Source: Asterias amurensis (Eukaryota; Echinodermata; Asteroidea; Forcipulatida; Asteriidae). From it: a DNA stretch of 64,000 nt. The notes beneath the pieces were generated by a model, which did no database searches, was not told where the DNA came from, and worked only from the letters and a program-made list of their open reading frames with translations. The position numbers and the translations under genes are program-made. The stretch spans positions 9,775,177 through 9,839,176 of the forward strand of contig NC_092659.1 in assembly GCF_032118995.1 (NCBI RefSeq), written 5' to 3'. Below are positions 23,801-35,856 of this stretch, one piece after another (within the stretch, counting starts at the first letter, position 1; every line of letters starts with the position of its first letter).

Positions 23801-24921
23801 TAAATAGTTTGTTTGAGTTTATTTAAATCAAAAAATACATTTTTTTCAACAGTTTGATTTTGAAAAGACTCTTCTAAAATATTTTTAAGGGTTGAATTAT
23901 GTTCAAATGTTCTTATAAGGTGCATTTGAAATTTGTTGTCGTGAGTTGTCGTATAAGGGGTCGTGGGTTGTCCTGTCGGCCGGTAATTAGTGCGACCCCG
24001 ATTTGTGATTGTCTGATTGTGGAATGTGTGTGGGAAAAGCATGAGAAAACGGAAGAAAAGAGCGTCTGCAACTTGCAAACTAAACAAAGTGAGATTCTGA
24101 CCGCAATAATAAACAATTTAAGTAGCCATTTTGATACAATGGAATAGCATATAATAAACGTTGTACTTCATCGTATTTATAAGAAATTCCTACCTTTTGA
24201 TGCAAACTAAACAGTAAAACTAACATCACAGATCAGTCAAATTCGGGATTCAGTGTGATTCTCCATTTTGGAACTTCGGAGCAGAAGGAATTTTTGATTT
24301 GCGCATGTGCAAAACTTTTCCATCACAACTTTAGATTTTCTTAGACAATATTACCAAATAATACAAAATTATATCTCGTATTTAAAGAACTGATTTCTTT
24401 TATCGATTGTGGAATACTTTTTTTTTACAGTTGTATTTTTTTATTAATAGTGATTTATGTTTATGAAATAGGTTTAGATTGTTGTATAATTGAACGAGGA
24501 TGTAACCTATCAACCACGCAAAGGCTTCTGGGTAGATAAACAACTTGAATGAAAATTCACACGCTGAAGTCAGTCAGTTCAGCCGTGTGTTGAAAATGCG
24601 GAAGTGCATTTCTTGTAATCTGTTCACCGATATGATAATCTGATGATAATATGTGGCACGGTAAAGCTAGAGTAGTCTAGTTTGTACATCGTAGACATTT
24701 TCAAGTGAGTGTACAAATATTAAAATAACTAACGGACTTATAATAAGCACAGTACAGATCACAGATGAATCTTATTATTAAGTAAGAATTAAAATTTTGA
24801 TTGAACTAAAATTAAAAAAAATAAAATGAAAGACGTCAGCTGGCTGGTCAGTGACTGACACCTGAGTGCTGCCTGTGACACTGAGTGTCTATCAGGAGAT
24901 GTCTATGTCCAGTGTACTTCA

Positions 24922-24971
24922 AGAAACTATAAGGCTCCCCTGTGAGCTCACAGGGGAGCCTTATAGTTTCT
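24922..24971. repeat. Perfect 50-bp palindrome
   Basis: Two 25-bp arms pair perfectly with no loop. The centre is TGTGAGCTCACA, and the arms begin AGAAACTATAAGGCTCCCC. The flanks share TGTCCAGTGTA on both sides. Uncorrected arms suggest a recent origin. Confidence 0.93.
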
Positions 24972-25261
24972 AGAAGTATGTCCAGTGTATGTGTGTGAAT
25001 CTGTAGTGAGTTATGGAAAGTGTACTTTTAAATATAATCTCAGATCTTGCCCCTTGCTCTTTTGCATATAACTCCATGCATGTTTATGTTTATGTTGATA
25101 GTGGCCCTGTATAGTGGATAGTTACTCCATTTTGCACAACATAGCCTAGGCTAGACCCAGTAACTGTGGCGCTGTATTCCTTTTTTTTGACATAAGCGGT
25201 CATAATCGGTCATATTACAAAATCATAATATTATGTCAAAGACTAAAGAGGCCTACTCGCT

Positions 25262-25385
25262 CCACATTACTAGAAATTTTACGTCCACAGTTAGCGCAGA
25301 GATTCGGCGCTTACACATATGCGGAGGATGGTGATAGTAAGTAAGCGCAGAATTCCGGGTAAGCAGAGCCAGAAAATTGGGCCAA
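25262..25385. repeat. ATTTCATGGCTCTGC-family MITE fragment
   Basis: Contains AGCGCAGA/TAAGCGCAGAATTCCGGGTAAG runs and ends GAGCCAGAAAATTGGGCC, the inverse of the family's GGGCCCAATTT end. Confidence 0.5.
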
Positions 25386-25659
25386 TATCGCACTATTTAC
25401 CTTTCACATGGGGCTAATTTGGCTTAAAACCAAAATTGAATCTAAAACGAGTGACATTATTAAACAGTTTCCAGGACCAGGGTTGGATGTGAAAGTGAAA
25501 CAACAAATTGTTCCATTGAATAATAAAAACTATACATTTGATTTTTTATATAGTGCTATATAAACTTGATTTAATAATAAAGTCAAGGCACAGATCATTT
25601 TTAATACAAAAACGGCCTACTGTCAATGTTTAATTTTTAAATCCTAGAGAGAAAACAAA

Positions 25660-28600
25660 ATGGAACCAATCAGAAGCTCAAGTCGATCAACACTGAATGT
25701 GACTCTACCCTCCGAGCATGGAGACAGCAGCCGTAGTCTTGACCTCCGAGAGGGTCATCAGATCATCAAAGGGTCAGAACAGAACTCATTTGTTGAAATT
25801 CCACAACCCAAGATCAGTCCAGAAACTCAACAGAGGGAGTGAGTATACTGTTCCAAATTTTAACAAATAAGATATTTATTAGTAGGGCCTACTTTTGCTA
25901 AGAAAAACAGTTTAAAATCAACTCATTTTAAGGTTAAATGCATAAAAACTTGAGAAAAGACTTGTTTTAAAAAATCCCAGTATAAACATGTATTATACTT
26001 TTGCACAGACTCAACTTGACATTGTCAAAAATGGTTGGCCAATTTGACCCCATGAGTTAAGATTTAAAATTTCTAAATAGTTTTCTGTAGAACATTTAAA
26101 AAAAGTTATAATTTACAAGCTTTTATTTATGGTACTGCTATAAAAGAAATATTAAATATGAGGTATAGTTAAAGGGTCTAGGTGACTTTTTGTAGGACAA
26201 AAAACACAATGTCCACAGATTGTCCTGGCTGCCGCTTCCAAGGTTGTATCATAATTTGGGTGTGATCCCTGGCTACAAGGCAGTTAACGGTTGTAAGGGT
26301 TCTTACTGGCACCCCCGAACAAAGATATTGACAAAATAGGGACACTGCCAACATCGGGCTAGATAGCTCAGTTGGTAAAGCGCCGGCACGTTGATCCGGA
26401 GGTCATTGGTTTGAATCCCACTCTAGTCAATTCTTTGTTCAACCCCAAAAAAACATTTCAAAACTTACCCAGTCAGTTTCCCTTGTAGTTTATATTGATA
26501 AAAAGTACCCAAATCCTTTAAAATTAAAAACTGAAGATGAATTAGTGTTAGGATCCTGACATTTTATCCGTGAGCCTTTTGTTTTTCACAAACAATTATT
26601 CTGCATGATCATGGCATATATAACAAATGTCAATGTTTTTCAGTTTTTCATTTTGAAATAGCTGTCTAAAATTATTTGGAGAAAAAAACATTTTATTTCT
26701 TTAGGTTAAAATTAGGCCATGCATCTTAATTAAAAGTTCAGTCTACCCTACAAAATAGTTTTGTTTGTTACTAAACTGTCCTCATTTCAAATGCTGTAAA
26801 CTGTCATTGATACCCATACTAGAACAAACACAACATTATTTGTAAAAAAAACACCCTGTGCATAGTATTGTTTTGTTCGTACTGGACAATATTTTTAAAA
26901 ACTTTTGTGTCTTCATCCCTCAGACTGATGCAGATCATAGCAGCTCGATCCATTGAGAGGTGTTGGTGTGCTTACAGAGACCGCCAGATGTTTAAACTCC
27001 TTAAGCATGCAATCTGTGCAGCGGTGAGTTTTTATCCTTCATTCATAAATACCCCAGGCAGTTTCGCTATTCCGATTGGTGGAGAGCGCGCCATGCAAGC
27101 CTTTATCGCACGGCCTTGACCCTGCTGGTTTTAAACGGCCGTTTAAAAACTTGTCGCTACCCTTTTATTCCCTTATTCTTGAACCACGATGTGTGTTTTT
27201 CCTGTGCCCAAGTTCATGAAGCTGTTTAGCATAAAAAAAATTCTAAGCAGGAAATTACTGGGATACCAGTTCCAGCACCGTGTAATTCATTACATGATGC
27301 TACGTACAAGGAGTAGGTCTCATAGTTAGAATATATTCCCACCCTTGCAGGAAAATACTGCGTTAAAGCGCCTTGAGCGTCACTTAGTGACGGATATGCC
27401 CACTGTATAAGAAGCAGCTATGATTATTATTAATTACAGTAACTGTATTGTGTTCTAGCTGGCAACTTATTTCTGCTGAGCCAATTTTCCGTTATGCTTT
27501 TGTGCTTACAGACTTTGTGAAATTGGCCACTGAACAGTTTGATGCACTTTTTGTTTGTTTACCTTTATGGATCAAATACTTCCCATTGCAAAGGGTGCAG
27601 CTGCACTTGCAAAATCAAGACTTTGGGACACAAGATTAGAGCAGTTCGGGTAAATGTCACTTTTATATTAGCTGTATGCTGTTTATTACAAAGTGAAAAT
27701 AAACCTTTTGTATTTTGATCATCTACAGGAACATTCATTAACCCATGAAATTCTACGTAAGGTTAGTCCAATGGAGGCAAAACTCATCAAAGATCCAAGC
27801 ATAAAAGCCAGAGTAAGATTCAGGTAAGATTCTCAATATAACATTATCCCATCGGTTTTAAAGTTTAAATGTTTTTGTTACAAAAAGCAAAAATTTGTTA
27901 CTATCAACCAAAGAAATCAGTCGGCGATTTCACCAAACTCTTCCTAACTTGGCATTAATCTTAGGACTTAGGAAGAGTGTAGTTCCGTAACCATAGACAG
28001 TGGGCACTTTGTAAAATCAGCTGCTGGCTGACTATTTCCACAAAATAGCCCTTTCACTAACAAAAAATTGTAAGAAAGATTATACAGCCAAAAAGTAAGT
28101 TGATTTTATACCCTTCACAAAGTTTCAAAGCTTGTCTGCTCAGTGAATTGAATGAAGCTAAGAAAACAAAAAGTAAGTTGATTTTATACCCTTCACAAAG
28201 TTTCAAAGCTTGTCTGCTCAGTGAATTGAATGAAGCCAAGAAAATAATGTATTCACAAAATATTAAATTTTCTTTTAGTAAGGAAGCATCAATTCAGCAA
28301 GAGGTTGTCTTTAGCCTAATTTTCTCGAGAAACTCTGATGGCCGTCTTTACGCATCCCGGTCCAGCATCAGCGTCCTAAGCTCAGTTGTTTCCTGCTGTG
28401 AAGCATATTAGCTATAATTTAAACATCTTAGAGATCCATCTGGAATCTGTCTCACAACTTCAACCTGCAGGCCTCCAATATTGTTTGTTTTATCGTTTTG
28501 TTTGTAACCTTTTTCTATTATGGGTGCAAATTGTTTTTCAGATTTGCAGGGACTGAGTTTCCACCGTTGATTCTCTTCAAAGTTTTCACTCATACTGAGG

Positions 28601-31600
28601 GTGCTGGATTGAAGTATTACAGTGGAAAACGCTGTATACAGCCAGCTTCTGATGTGAGTTCACTACTGTTTGCACAAACTATAGCCTACATGTATGCATG
28701 AAAGACTCTGCTAGGGTCAAACATCAGGCCCTATTTCATAGAGCTGCTAAGCTCAAAAATTTGCTTAGCATGAAATTTTTGCCTTGATAAAAAAAGGATT
28801 ACCAACCAATTTTCCATTTGTTGTATATTGCTTGCTAATTGTATTCAGCTGTTATTGCTTTTCTTGAAAATCACGTGCAGGAAATTTGGTTTGTATTCCT
28901 GTTTTATCAAATCATGGCACAAATTTCATGCTGTAGCAGCTCTATGGTATTGGGCCCAGGCCAATAACTGCGTTTGCATTTATACCATAGGTCCTTTTGG
29001 TTGGAAAGCAGTTCGCAACAGAGTATTCTATTTTCTCAATTAATTTTCTCAATCAATCATTGGCTTCAAAGCCACTAGTTGAATTAAAAAGTCATTATAT
29101 ACTGATATTACAAAATACATTACAAAAATAGAGCTTTTGTAAGATAGATTAAAGTTATAACAAAATCGTGCACAAATTGCAGATGAAATATTTTGCTTCG
29201 CCCTCAACTTGATGACTACAGTTCGGGTTGTCCAGCAACTATGTTTAGAGTACACTGTAAATTCAAGTCTAAAGTTTTAAATAGTCAGTGGCCTTACGTT
29301 TCAACCCTAGCATTCATGTTTGTTTTGTTTTCAATAAAGGCAGTGGACACTATTGGTAATTACTCAAAATAATAAACCTTACTTGGTTACGAGTAATGGG
29401 GAGCTGTTGATAGTAAAAAACATTGTGAGAAACAGCTCCCTCTGAAGTAACGTAGTTTTTGAGAAAGTAGTAATTTTCCACAAATTTGATTTCGAGACCT
29501 CAGAATTAGATTTTGAGGTCTCGAAATCAAGCACCTGAAAGCACACAGCCTCATGTGACAAGGGTGTTTTTTCTTTCCTTATTACATGTATCTCACATTT
29601 TTGACGACCATTTGAGTTCAAATTTTCACAGGTTTGTTATTTAATGCGTATGTTGAGATACGTACACCAAGTGAGAAAACTCGTCTTTCACAATCACCAA
29701 TAGTGTCCAGTGTCATTAAGCCTTTCAGAAAGACTGCTAGGGTTGCAACGTCAGGTCGCTAACATTTTTCCTGTTAAAACCATACCCTTGGTTGGTAGGC
29801 ATTAGGTAACTCTATTTTCTCAAGTCTAAAACTAGGAAACTTTATAAGATATGTTTGATATACGCCTTTTGGCGATAGTTATTGTTTTTACTTTTATGCT
29901 CTCTTAGTCACCCAACTGTTGTTTTACTTTGTTGTCTTAAATATTTTTAATGTGTGTATAATATGTGCTTGTAAATGTGTTTGCCCGAATAAATATTATC
30001 TTATTATGATGTGGTTTCCTTTGCAGGCAGCAGTGGATGCTTGTCGCATGATGGGTCATCGGAAGTTCTATGACCAGATGATAGCAGATACATGCCAGCA
30101 TGAACGAGATAAGATCTCTGGTGAAGTTGATGTAACCACGGTCAAAGACTACATGCAGGTACATAAATGACTACATAAATGGCCACACAAGGCACCTTTA
30201 TTTTTGAATGCATTTTGATAAAAACATGTGTTGCACCCCAGGTAACCAAAATTGGTTACCACGAAGGATACATTAAATTGTGGGGGGTTGGGGGGGGGTT
30301 GACTCCTGAAGAAGAAAACACAAAAGAAACTATGAGTTAGTTAAAAACACTGTTCTATTCTTCAAGACATCACATAGGAATGGCTTGAAGAGGCATGGTG
30401 CCAACTCATCAGTTTTCCAACTTTTCCAAGTTTTCCAGAATGTTTGCATATCCACTCATGCATAAACTCAATTGCTGTTTCATGTTGGCGCGCACTAACT
30501 TGTTTACAATATAAACTAGCATGATACAGTGGTGACCAATTTAACACAAAGCATGGAATCAAAAAAATAGGGGGTGGTATAAAACCATGACTGCTACACA
30601 TAGAATTGTGGCTGTGGAGCACATTCACCTAATGAACGCTGTGATGATGCAGTACAAAGAGTCACATCATTATTCCACAAGACTCTTTATTCTGTTCCAA
30701 TTTCTTCTCAGTATCTAAGCAAACTGGATGAGATGCCATCCTACATGGGAGGCAGGGAGAACCTCTGGCGCAAACTGGATCTCAATGGTGAGTGTTGTAA
30801 ACTCAGCCGGGCCCAATTTCATGGCTCTGCTCGCCGCCGAATTCTGCACTTGCATTCACCATTCCTCGCTTACCATGCTTACAGGGCAAGCCCAAATGTC
30901 TGTGCTTGCTGTGTAAGTGAAGAATGCTTAGCATTGTGGACCACACGTGCATGCAAGCAGAAATTTTCTACTAACCTGCCTCCGAAAGTGCCAATTTTAT
31001 TATGACGGTAAGGAGAGCCATGAAACTGGGACTTGATCAATAGGAGACTTTGGAACGCTAGGTGGCAGTAGACTTACCAGGTAAATTTCCATTGTTTACT
31101 TAGTGTCTTAAATTCTTTCATTATTTATTTTGACAGTTCCCCAAATCCTCCTGTGACACAAAGTTTACACTTGTTAATTTTAGATGCCTTCTTATCTTTG
31201 TAAAGCCGTTGGTCCCATGTGTTCTGTAACGCATGTAAAAGAACCCAGTGCACTTATCAAAAAGAGAAGGGGTTCGCCCAGGTGTTCCTGGCTGTGGCTG
31301 CTGTATGTGCCGTAGCACCTTGTAAACCCTTATAAGGTGCTACATAATTGGGTCTCAGAATTCATCACTGCAATAACTTATCTTTCTGAAAGTTTGTATA
31401 TACTCAGCGCCTTGAGTACCTTGTTTGGTATATACGTGCGCTATATAAGACTTCAATATTATTATTATTTTCATTTTAAAGTTCTACCTAGGACGACAAT
31501 CTTGTATGATGTGATAGACTATTTAAATCGAGGTGGCAATGCTCCTTCCAAGAGACTTCAGGTTGAGCTACCGGTACTCACTGCTCGGCCGGTAACCCAG

Positions 31601-33647
31601 GAGATGCAACGAGAACATGTCCGAATCATCTCTGAACTAAGGTAAATAAAAAAGGGCAAGGGCATCAAGGCATTTTCTCTTTGATGAAGGGCACCTCTGT
31701 GAGGAAATTGTATGTTTATATTGGAACATTTTAAGGGCAACAGAGTCCTCCATGAAGAATTAGACCTGATTGGTTTGAACGAGTAATGGGGAAAGGTTGA
31801 TAGTATAAAAACATTGTGAGAAAAGGCTCCCTCTGAAGTAATGCAGTTTTTGAGAAAGAAGTAATTTTCCTCTAAAATATTTGAATTTGATTTCGAGACC
31901 TCAGACATGTCAAAACTTGATTTTTAGGTCCCATAATCAAGCATCCAAAGCAAACAAATAAGTGTGACAAGGGTGTCTTTTCTTCTTCCATTGTTATCTC
32001 ACAACTGCAAAGACCATTTCAGTTAAAACTTTTACAGGTTTGTTAATTTGTGGATATGTTGAGATACACCAAGTGAGAAGACTGGTCTTTGACAATATTA
32101 CCAAAGGTGTCCAGTGTCTTTATCAATCTGTGTCATACCTTAAAATATTTTCTTTCCTCCATGACAGAACACCATTACAGATTACAATCCCCTCTCCTAC
32201 TTTCAAGCCAACAAGTGCCAGACCCAGTACATCTGGGCAAACCTCAAGACGCTCCAGACAGGCCAAGCAGAGGGCGTCTAGAATGAAAAGAATGTACATG
32301 GAAAGCAAGGCACAGGTAAGCATTAGAGTGATTTGTCAACGCACACACGCTTGTATACGCCTACAACAATGGACATCCTATTGTCTCTCTTTCGTTTATA
32401 CTAAACTTTTTGGCAACAGCTCCCATTGGTTTTGTACACGTTTTCCAACTGTGGATCTTTCCTGAACAGTGGACCCTATTGTCCTCTTTTGTTATAGGTC
32501 CCCGGTTTGAATGTGTACCGGTACTTTCCCGAGTTCTGTGAAAAAAAACACAGTCACATTACTCGGGTGGGATTCGAACCCACGATCTTTGTAATTCTAG
32601 AGCAGTGTCATACTGATTAGACCACCGAGATTGCCCAGTAGCTAGAGGCAGTTCGAATCCTATATTTAAAGACACTGGACACTATTGGTAATTGTCAAAG
32701 ACCAGTCTTCTTACTTGTTGTATCTCCACATGTATGCATAAAATAATAAACCTGTGAAAATTTGAGCTTAATTGGTCATTGAAGTTGCGAGACAATAATG
32801 AAAGAAAAAACACCCTGGTCACACAAAGTTGTGTGCTTTCAGATGCTGGATTTCGATACCTCAAAATCTAATTCTGAGGTCTCAAAATCAAGTATGTGGA
32901 AAATGACTTCTTTCTCAAAAACTATGTTACTTCATAGGGAGCCGTTTCTCACAATGTTTTATACTATCAACAGTTCCCATTACTTGTTACCAAGTAAGGT
33001 TTAATTTAAGAATTTTTGTTCAGTAGTTACCAATAGTGTCCACTGCCTTTAAAGCCAATGGATCCTTTCAGTACAGAAAAAAAGAAAAAAGTTCACAGAT
33101 TTACAAATAACTTACAGGGTTTACAGAAGGTAGTGGTGAAAGCCTTCTCTTAAAATATTATTCCATGAAATGCTTTACTTTTTTTAGAAAACAGTAAAAC
33201 AATATCAATTCTCGATTGACACGGCGAAACGCGCGGATACAAGGGTGGGTTTTTCCCGTTATTTTCTCCTGACTCCGATGACTGATTGAGCCTAAATTTT
33301 CACAGGTTTGTTATTTGATATAGAAGTTGTGATGCACGAAGTGTGGGCCTTGGACAATACTGTTTACCGAAAGGGTCCAATGGCTTTAAATAGCTTCAGT
33401 TTACATTGTTATTCTTGTCATTCATTTATTGCAGTCTCAGGGAGGAAATGTGGCCTACGACCCTGTAGGCACAGTAGCTGCTGCTCAGACGGCTCCAGGT
33501 TCTGGTCCCTACGAGGAGGATGACGAGGAGATGGATTATGGGATGGATGGAGACGAAGGGGAAGAATGGGAGAGAGAAGCAGATCAGATGTATGCATGGA
33601 CACAAGATCTGTCATATGAAGATATAGGATTAACAACACCTTGCTAA
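25660..33647 (+). CDS. CXorf58: CXorf58-like protein, nine exons, 404 aa
   Basis: Coding exons are 25660-25838, 26924-27023, 27729-27823, 28542-28653, 30027-30158, 30712-30787, 31482-31641, 32168-32315 and 33435-33647. All introns are GT-AG and phases agree to a TAA stop. An IQ-like helix (IIAARSIERCWCAYRDRQMF) is followed by the conserved block LLKHAICAA, THEILRKVSPMEAKLIKDPS, RVRFRFAGTEFPPLILFKVF, then GGRENLWRKLDLN and PRTTILYDVIDYLN. This order matches CXorf58 as I remember it, more closely than the related C11orf65. The tail has a basic stretch (SRRSRQAKQRASRMKRMY) and ends in an acidic segment (EEDDEEMDYGMDGDEGEEWE). Molecular function is unknown. The IQ-like segment could bind calmodulin, by inference only. 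Confidence 0.9.
26173..26517. mobile_element. TTAA MITE family 3 interrupted by a SINE
   Basis: The left part starts after TTAA (AGGGTCTAGGTGACTTTTTG) and the right ends AAAGTACCCAAATCCT before TTAA. The normal interior is replaced by a tRNA-derived SINE at about 26225-26465. Confidence 0.7.
26225..26465 (+). repeat. tRNA-derived SINE
   Basis: A tRNA-like head with A box TAGCTCAGTTGGTAAAGCG and B box GGTTTGAATCCC; the 3' side reads TTCTTTGTTCAACCCC, also seen in the SINE at 49970. The anticodon arm is irregular, so it is not called a tRNA gene. Confidence 0.7.
27330..27440 (+). repeat. SINE tail fragment
   Basis: Contains TTAAAGCGCCTTGAGCGTCA and an ATT-repeat tail as in other SINE copies. 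No head. Confidence 0.45.
28110..28238. repeat. Tandem duplication, ~73-bp unit
   Basis: Two near-identical copies read TTTTATACCCTTCACAAAGT through TTGAATGAAGC(C/T)AAGAAAA, in an intron of the CXorf58-like gene. Only a few bases differ. Confidence 0.85.
28722..28965. repeat. ATTTCATAG-family MITE
   Basis: Left CCCTATTTCATAGAGCTGCT and right GCAGCTCTATGGTATTGGGC are inverted. It lies in an intron of the CXorf58-like gene. Confidence 0.65.
29338..29715. mobile_element. TTAA MITE family 1 copy
   Basis: Ends AGGCAGTGGACACTATTGG and the inverse; flanks are ATAA (left) and TTAA (right), one base apart. Centre GAGACCTCAGAATTAGATTT pairs with its inverse. Confidence 0.82.
30808..31035. repeat. ATTTCATGGCTCTGC-family MITE
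   Basis: GGGCCCAATTTCATGGCTCT at the left is inverted at the right (AGAGCCATGAAACTGGGAC). It begins ~20 bp after an exon of the CXorf58-like gene. Confidence 0.7.
31140..31475 (+). repeat. SINE ending at a splice acceptor
   Basis: The body includes GTAGCACCTTGTAAACCCTT and AGCGCCTTGAGTACCTTG, ending GCGCTATATAAGACTTCAAT plus ATT repeats. A truncated relative is at 62866. Its tail supplies the T-rich tract just before the CXorf58-like exon starting at 31482. Confidence 0.65.
31775..32121. mobile_element. TTAA MITE family 1, degenerate copy
   Basis: The interior and right end (AAGGTGTCCAGTGTCTTTA) match family 1; the left terminal repeat is lost. Confidence 0.65.
32560..32655 (-). repeat. tRNA-derived SINE, minus strand
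   Basis: On the minus strand it shows AATCTCGGTGGTCTAATCAG and a B box within GTGGGTTCGAATCCCACC. Related heads lie at 49285 (plus) and 54105 (minus). Confidence 0.65.
32670..33048. mobile_element. TTAA MITE family 1 copy, abutting family 2
   Basis: 379 bp between TTAA motifs. The right TTAA (33049-33052) is also the left flank of a family 2 element. Confidence 0.88.
33053..33385. mobile_element. TTAA MITE family 2 copy
   Basis: Starts AGCCAATGGATCCTTTCAGT after the shared TTAA and ends ACCGAAAGGGTCCAATGGCT before TTAA. It ends 49 bp before the last exon of the CXorf58-like gene. Confidence 0.87.
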
Positions 33648-34720
33648 TGCTGGATGGAATGTAAAAACTTGAGGTGTAATACGCCGAGATGCAAGATTTG
33701 TCTTCTTGGAGACTGGACTTGGGAAGCTGTAGATTGAACGGTACAAGGTTTACTAGTTGTGGATGTACATGCACATGTTTGTAAGGTTCGTTTTACAAAG
33801 GTATGTAAACAAGAATGCCACATCGCAACAGATTTGAATCTTTGGATTTACACAAGCATGGACTTAGACGCGTCATACATACGTACAAAGTTATCGGATT
33901 GTTTAGGACAACACCACAAAGATGTTCAACTGCAAACATCTTGTTAAACACTGGACTCTGTGTGCTTGAAGAACCAGGAAGGACCATGGAATTGTCCTAA
34001 ATTGAAAATTGCCACATCTTAAACGCTACTGGCAACACTGGACTGGCTTTTCAGTTGTACATGTACGGTTCATCTACATTGTACATGTAGGAAGATAGCA
34101 GAATTGCCAAGTATAATGGAAAGACATTCTGATTCTTGGTTGACAACTTGCTAAGAGGAACTGGGTTAGCAAGGCTGCGTTGTATAGACCTATCACGATG
34201 TGGCCATCTTGATTATTCTCCATTCCAACTCATTGTAACCAAACTGAGGCTGGACGAAATAATAGTCTGGTGCCATGCGCAATGAATATTACTGTTAACA
34301 GGGAACATGACCAAGATGGTGACAGCGTGATAAAGGTATATCTGAAGATAACAGTACCATTATGAAATCCTAGATATTTGTACGGCCAAAAGATTACTTA
34401 ATACCGGGTACAGCAGTGCGATCAAATTGCGCCAAGGCATGAAGTTCATTCAGTTGTTTAATGTTCTGATTTTGAATACGAACCAGATGTGTAGCCAAGC
34501 TATTCAAAGACTTCCCAGAGCAATTCCTATGTCTTACTTTATTTGGACGAAATTGAATCGTTGATGATGGCGAAGAAATGTATAGATTTTGTTTGCTATG
34601 AGAAGTCTTCTGAACAGATTGTGTTACAAATGTAAGACATCCTGGTCAGAAGACTTCCCGTTTTTGAAGTTTGCTCAGCTAGTGAAAGACGAGGATTTCT
34701 TCACTAAGCCCACCATCTTT

Positions 34721-34973
34721 GGGTGTGTTGGTTTAGTTTCCCTGGGTCATCCCCAGTCTGCCCCAGTGCGTTCGAATAGCTTTTGACAGCATTCCAGGGG
34801 CACACCCAGGTCAGCCCCCAGTGCCCTGCTTGTGGAGTGGGTCACTTGGGGGCTGGCCCCAGGTAAGCGCCGTCACTACGAGAGCGGTGAGTGGTCGTTC
34901 GTTTAGCTCTTGTCAGGGGCTCACTCAAGTGAGCACCGCGGGGTAGACCCAGGGAAGCTAAACGAATGCACCC
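34721..34973. repeat. Foldback MITE, GGGTGCGTTCG family
   Basis: Inverted ends GGGTGTGTTGGTTTAGTTTC and the inverse of GGGTGCATTCGTTTAGCTTC, 253 bp, GC-rich centre. Confidence 0.78.
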
Positions 34974-35377
34974 ATAAGTAAAGCCCAGTTAATAGTTGTC
35001 CTTGAATGCTTTGTGCAAAGCGAATTTAACATGCTGCGTATGTTCTGCAGAAGTTCAGCACAGCTAAACTCTTCCGATTGTTACTTGAGAATTTGTTGCT
35101 TCAAAATCGCATTGGAATGCATTTTTACAGGATTTATGAACTTGGCTTATAATTGCCCCCCCCCCCCTCCAACACTATTAAAAATTATTAACAGTGTTTC
35201 AACCTTCCAATATCTTTGTCTCACCTTTTATGGCCTAAACAAGTGTTATGTAGACCCATCTCTTAGACCGTTCCCTTGATGGTCCAAGACTTTGTTTTCA
35301 GTTCCTTGAATCCTTTTTGGGATTAAGGCTTTTTAAATTGATTAATATTTTTAGAGGCTTAAGACTAAGTTTTGATT

Positions 35378-35383
35378 AATAAA
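35378..35383 (+). promoter_or_regulatory. Candidate poly(A) signal
   Basis: AATAAA about 1.7 kb after the CXorf58-like stop codon. No cleavage site can be proven from sequence. Confidence 0.4.
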
Positions 35384-35856
35384 AATGTCATAGAATGACA
35401 GTATGTGTACAATGAAATAACAACTCTAAAGTCAATCTCATTTTTTCTTGTCTGTTTAATTCACATACATACATGTAGAACATGGTCGTGTTTGAATCGA
35501 TTGCAATGGCTTTGGCAAGATCATAGACTTGTGAACAAGTCGTTAATGGTCCCTCGCGTTTAAATAGTCGAGTTGTGGCGGTGCTCTCGCGGGAACTGCT
35601 GGTTGTCGACTTCTACTCCCCATTAAATGGGACCGTAGTAGTGAGAGCAGTAGTCTCGTGGGGCCAGCAGTCTCGCGAGAATATCGCGGGGAGAGTCGGA
35701 ACGCTATTACCGCGACAGCACTAGCTATGGCTCGATCGCTGAAGTGAAAACTACCTCTCTTACACATTGATGCTGCAACCAACAGCAACATCCATAGCCG
35801 ATTATGCTTCGATTCAAACAAGGCCCATCTCAATACAAATAATACATGTAACTAAA

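Larger units (their letters stand above)
23801..25659. other. Divergent intergenic region between IFT80 and the CXorf58-like gene
   Basis: About 1.9 kb without recognised coding exons. It should hold the start sites of both head-to-head genes. I see no clear TATA box. Contents include a perfect palindrome at 24922-24971 and a MITE fragment at 25262-25385. An acceptor-like CCTAG at 25640-25648 suggests the CXorf58-like gene may have an upstream non-coding exon. Confidence 0.5.
33648..35400 (+). other. Probable 3' UTR of the CXorf58-like gene
   Basis: No further coding exon is seen. A canonical AATAAA lies at 35378-35383, a candidate poly(A) signal. A foldback MITE (34721-34973) interrupts the region. 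UTR extent is inference. Confidence 0.45.

Noticed and set aside
26345-26425. Functional tRNA gene
   Set aside because: A and B boxes are present but the anticodon arm is irregular and it sits inside a longer SINE. The same applies to 2481, 32560, 49285 and 54105.
25660-33647. C11orf65 as the best name for the plus-strand gene
   Set aside because: C11orf65 shares the IQ-like and RVRFRFxG regions, but the LLKHAICAA, LEAKLIKDP-like and GGRxNxWRKL blocks fit CXorf58 better.
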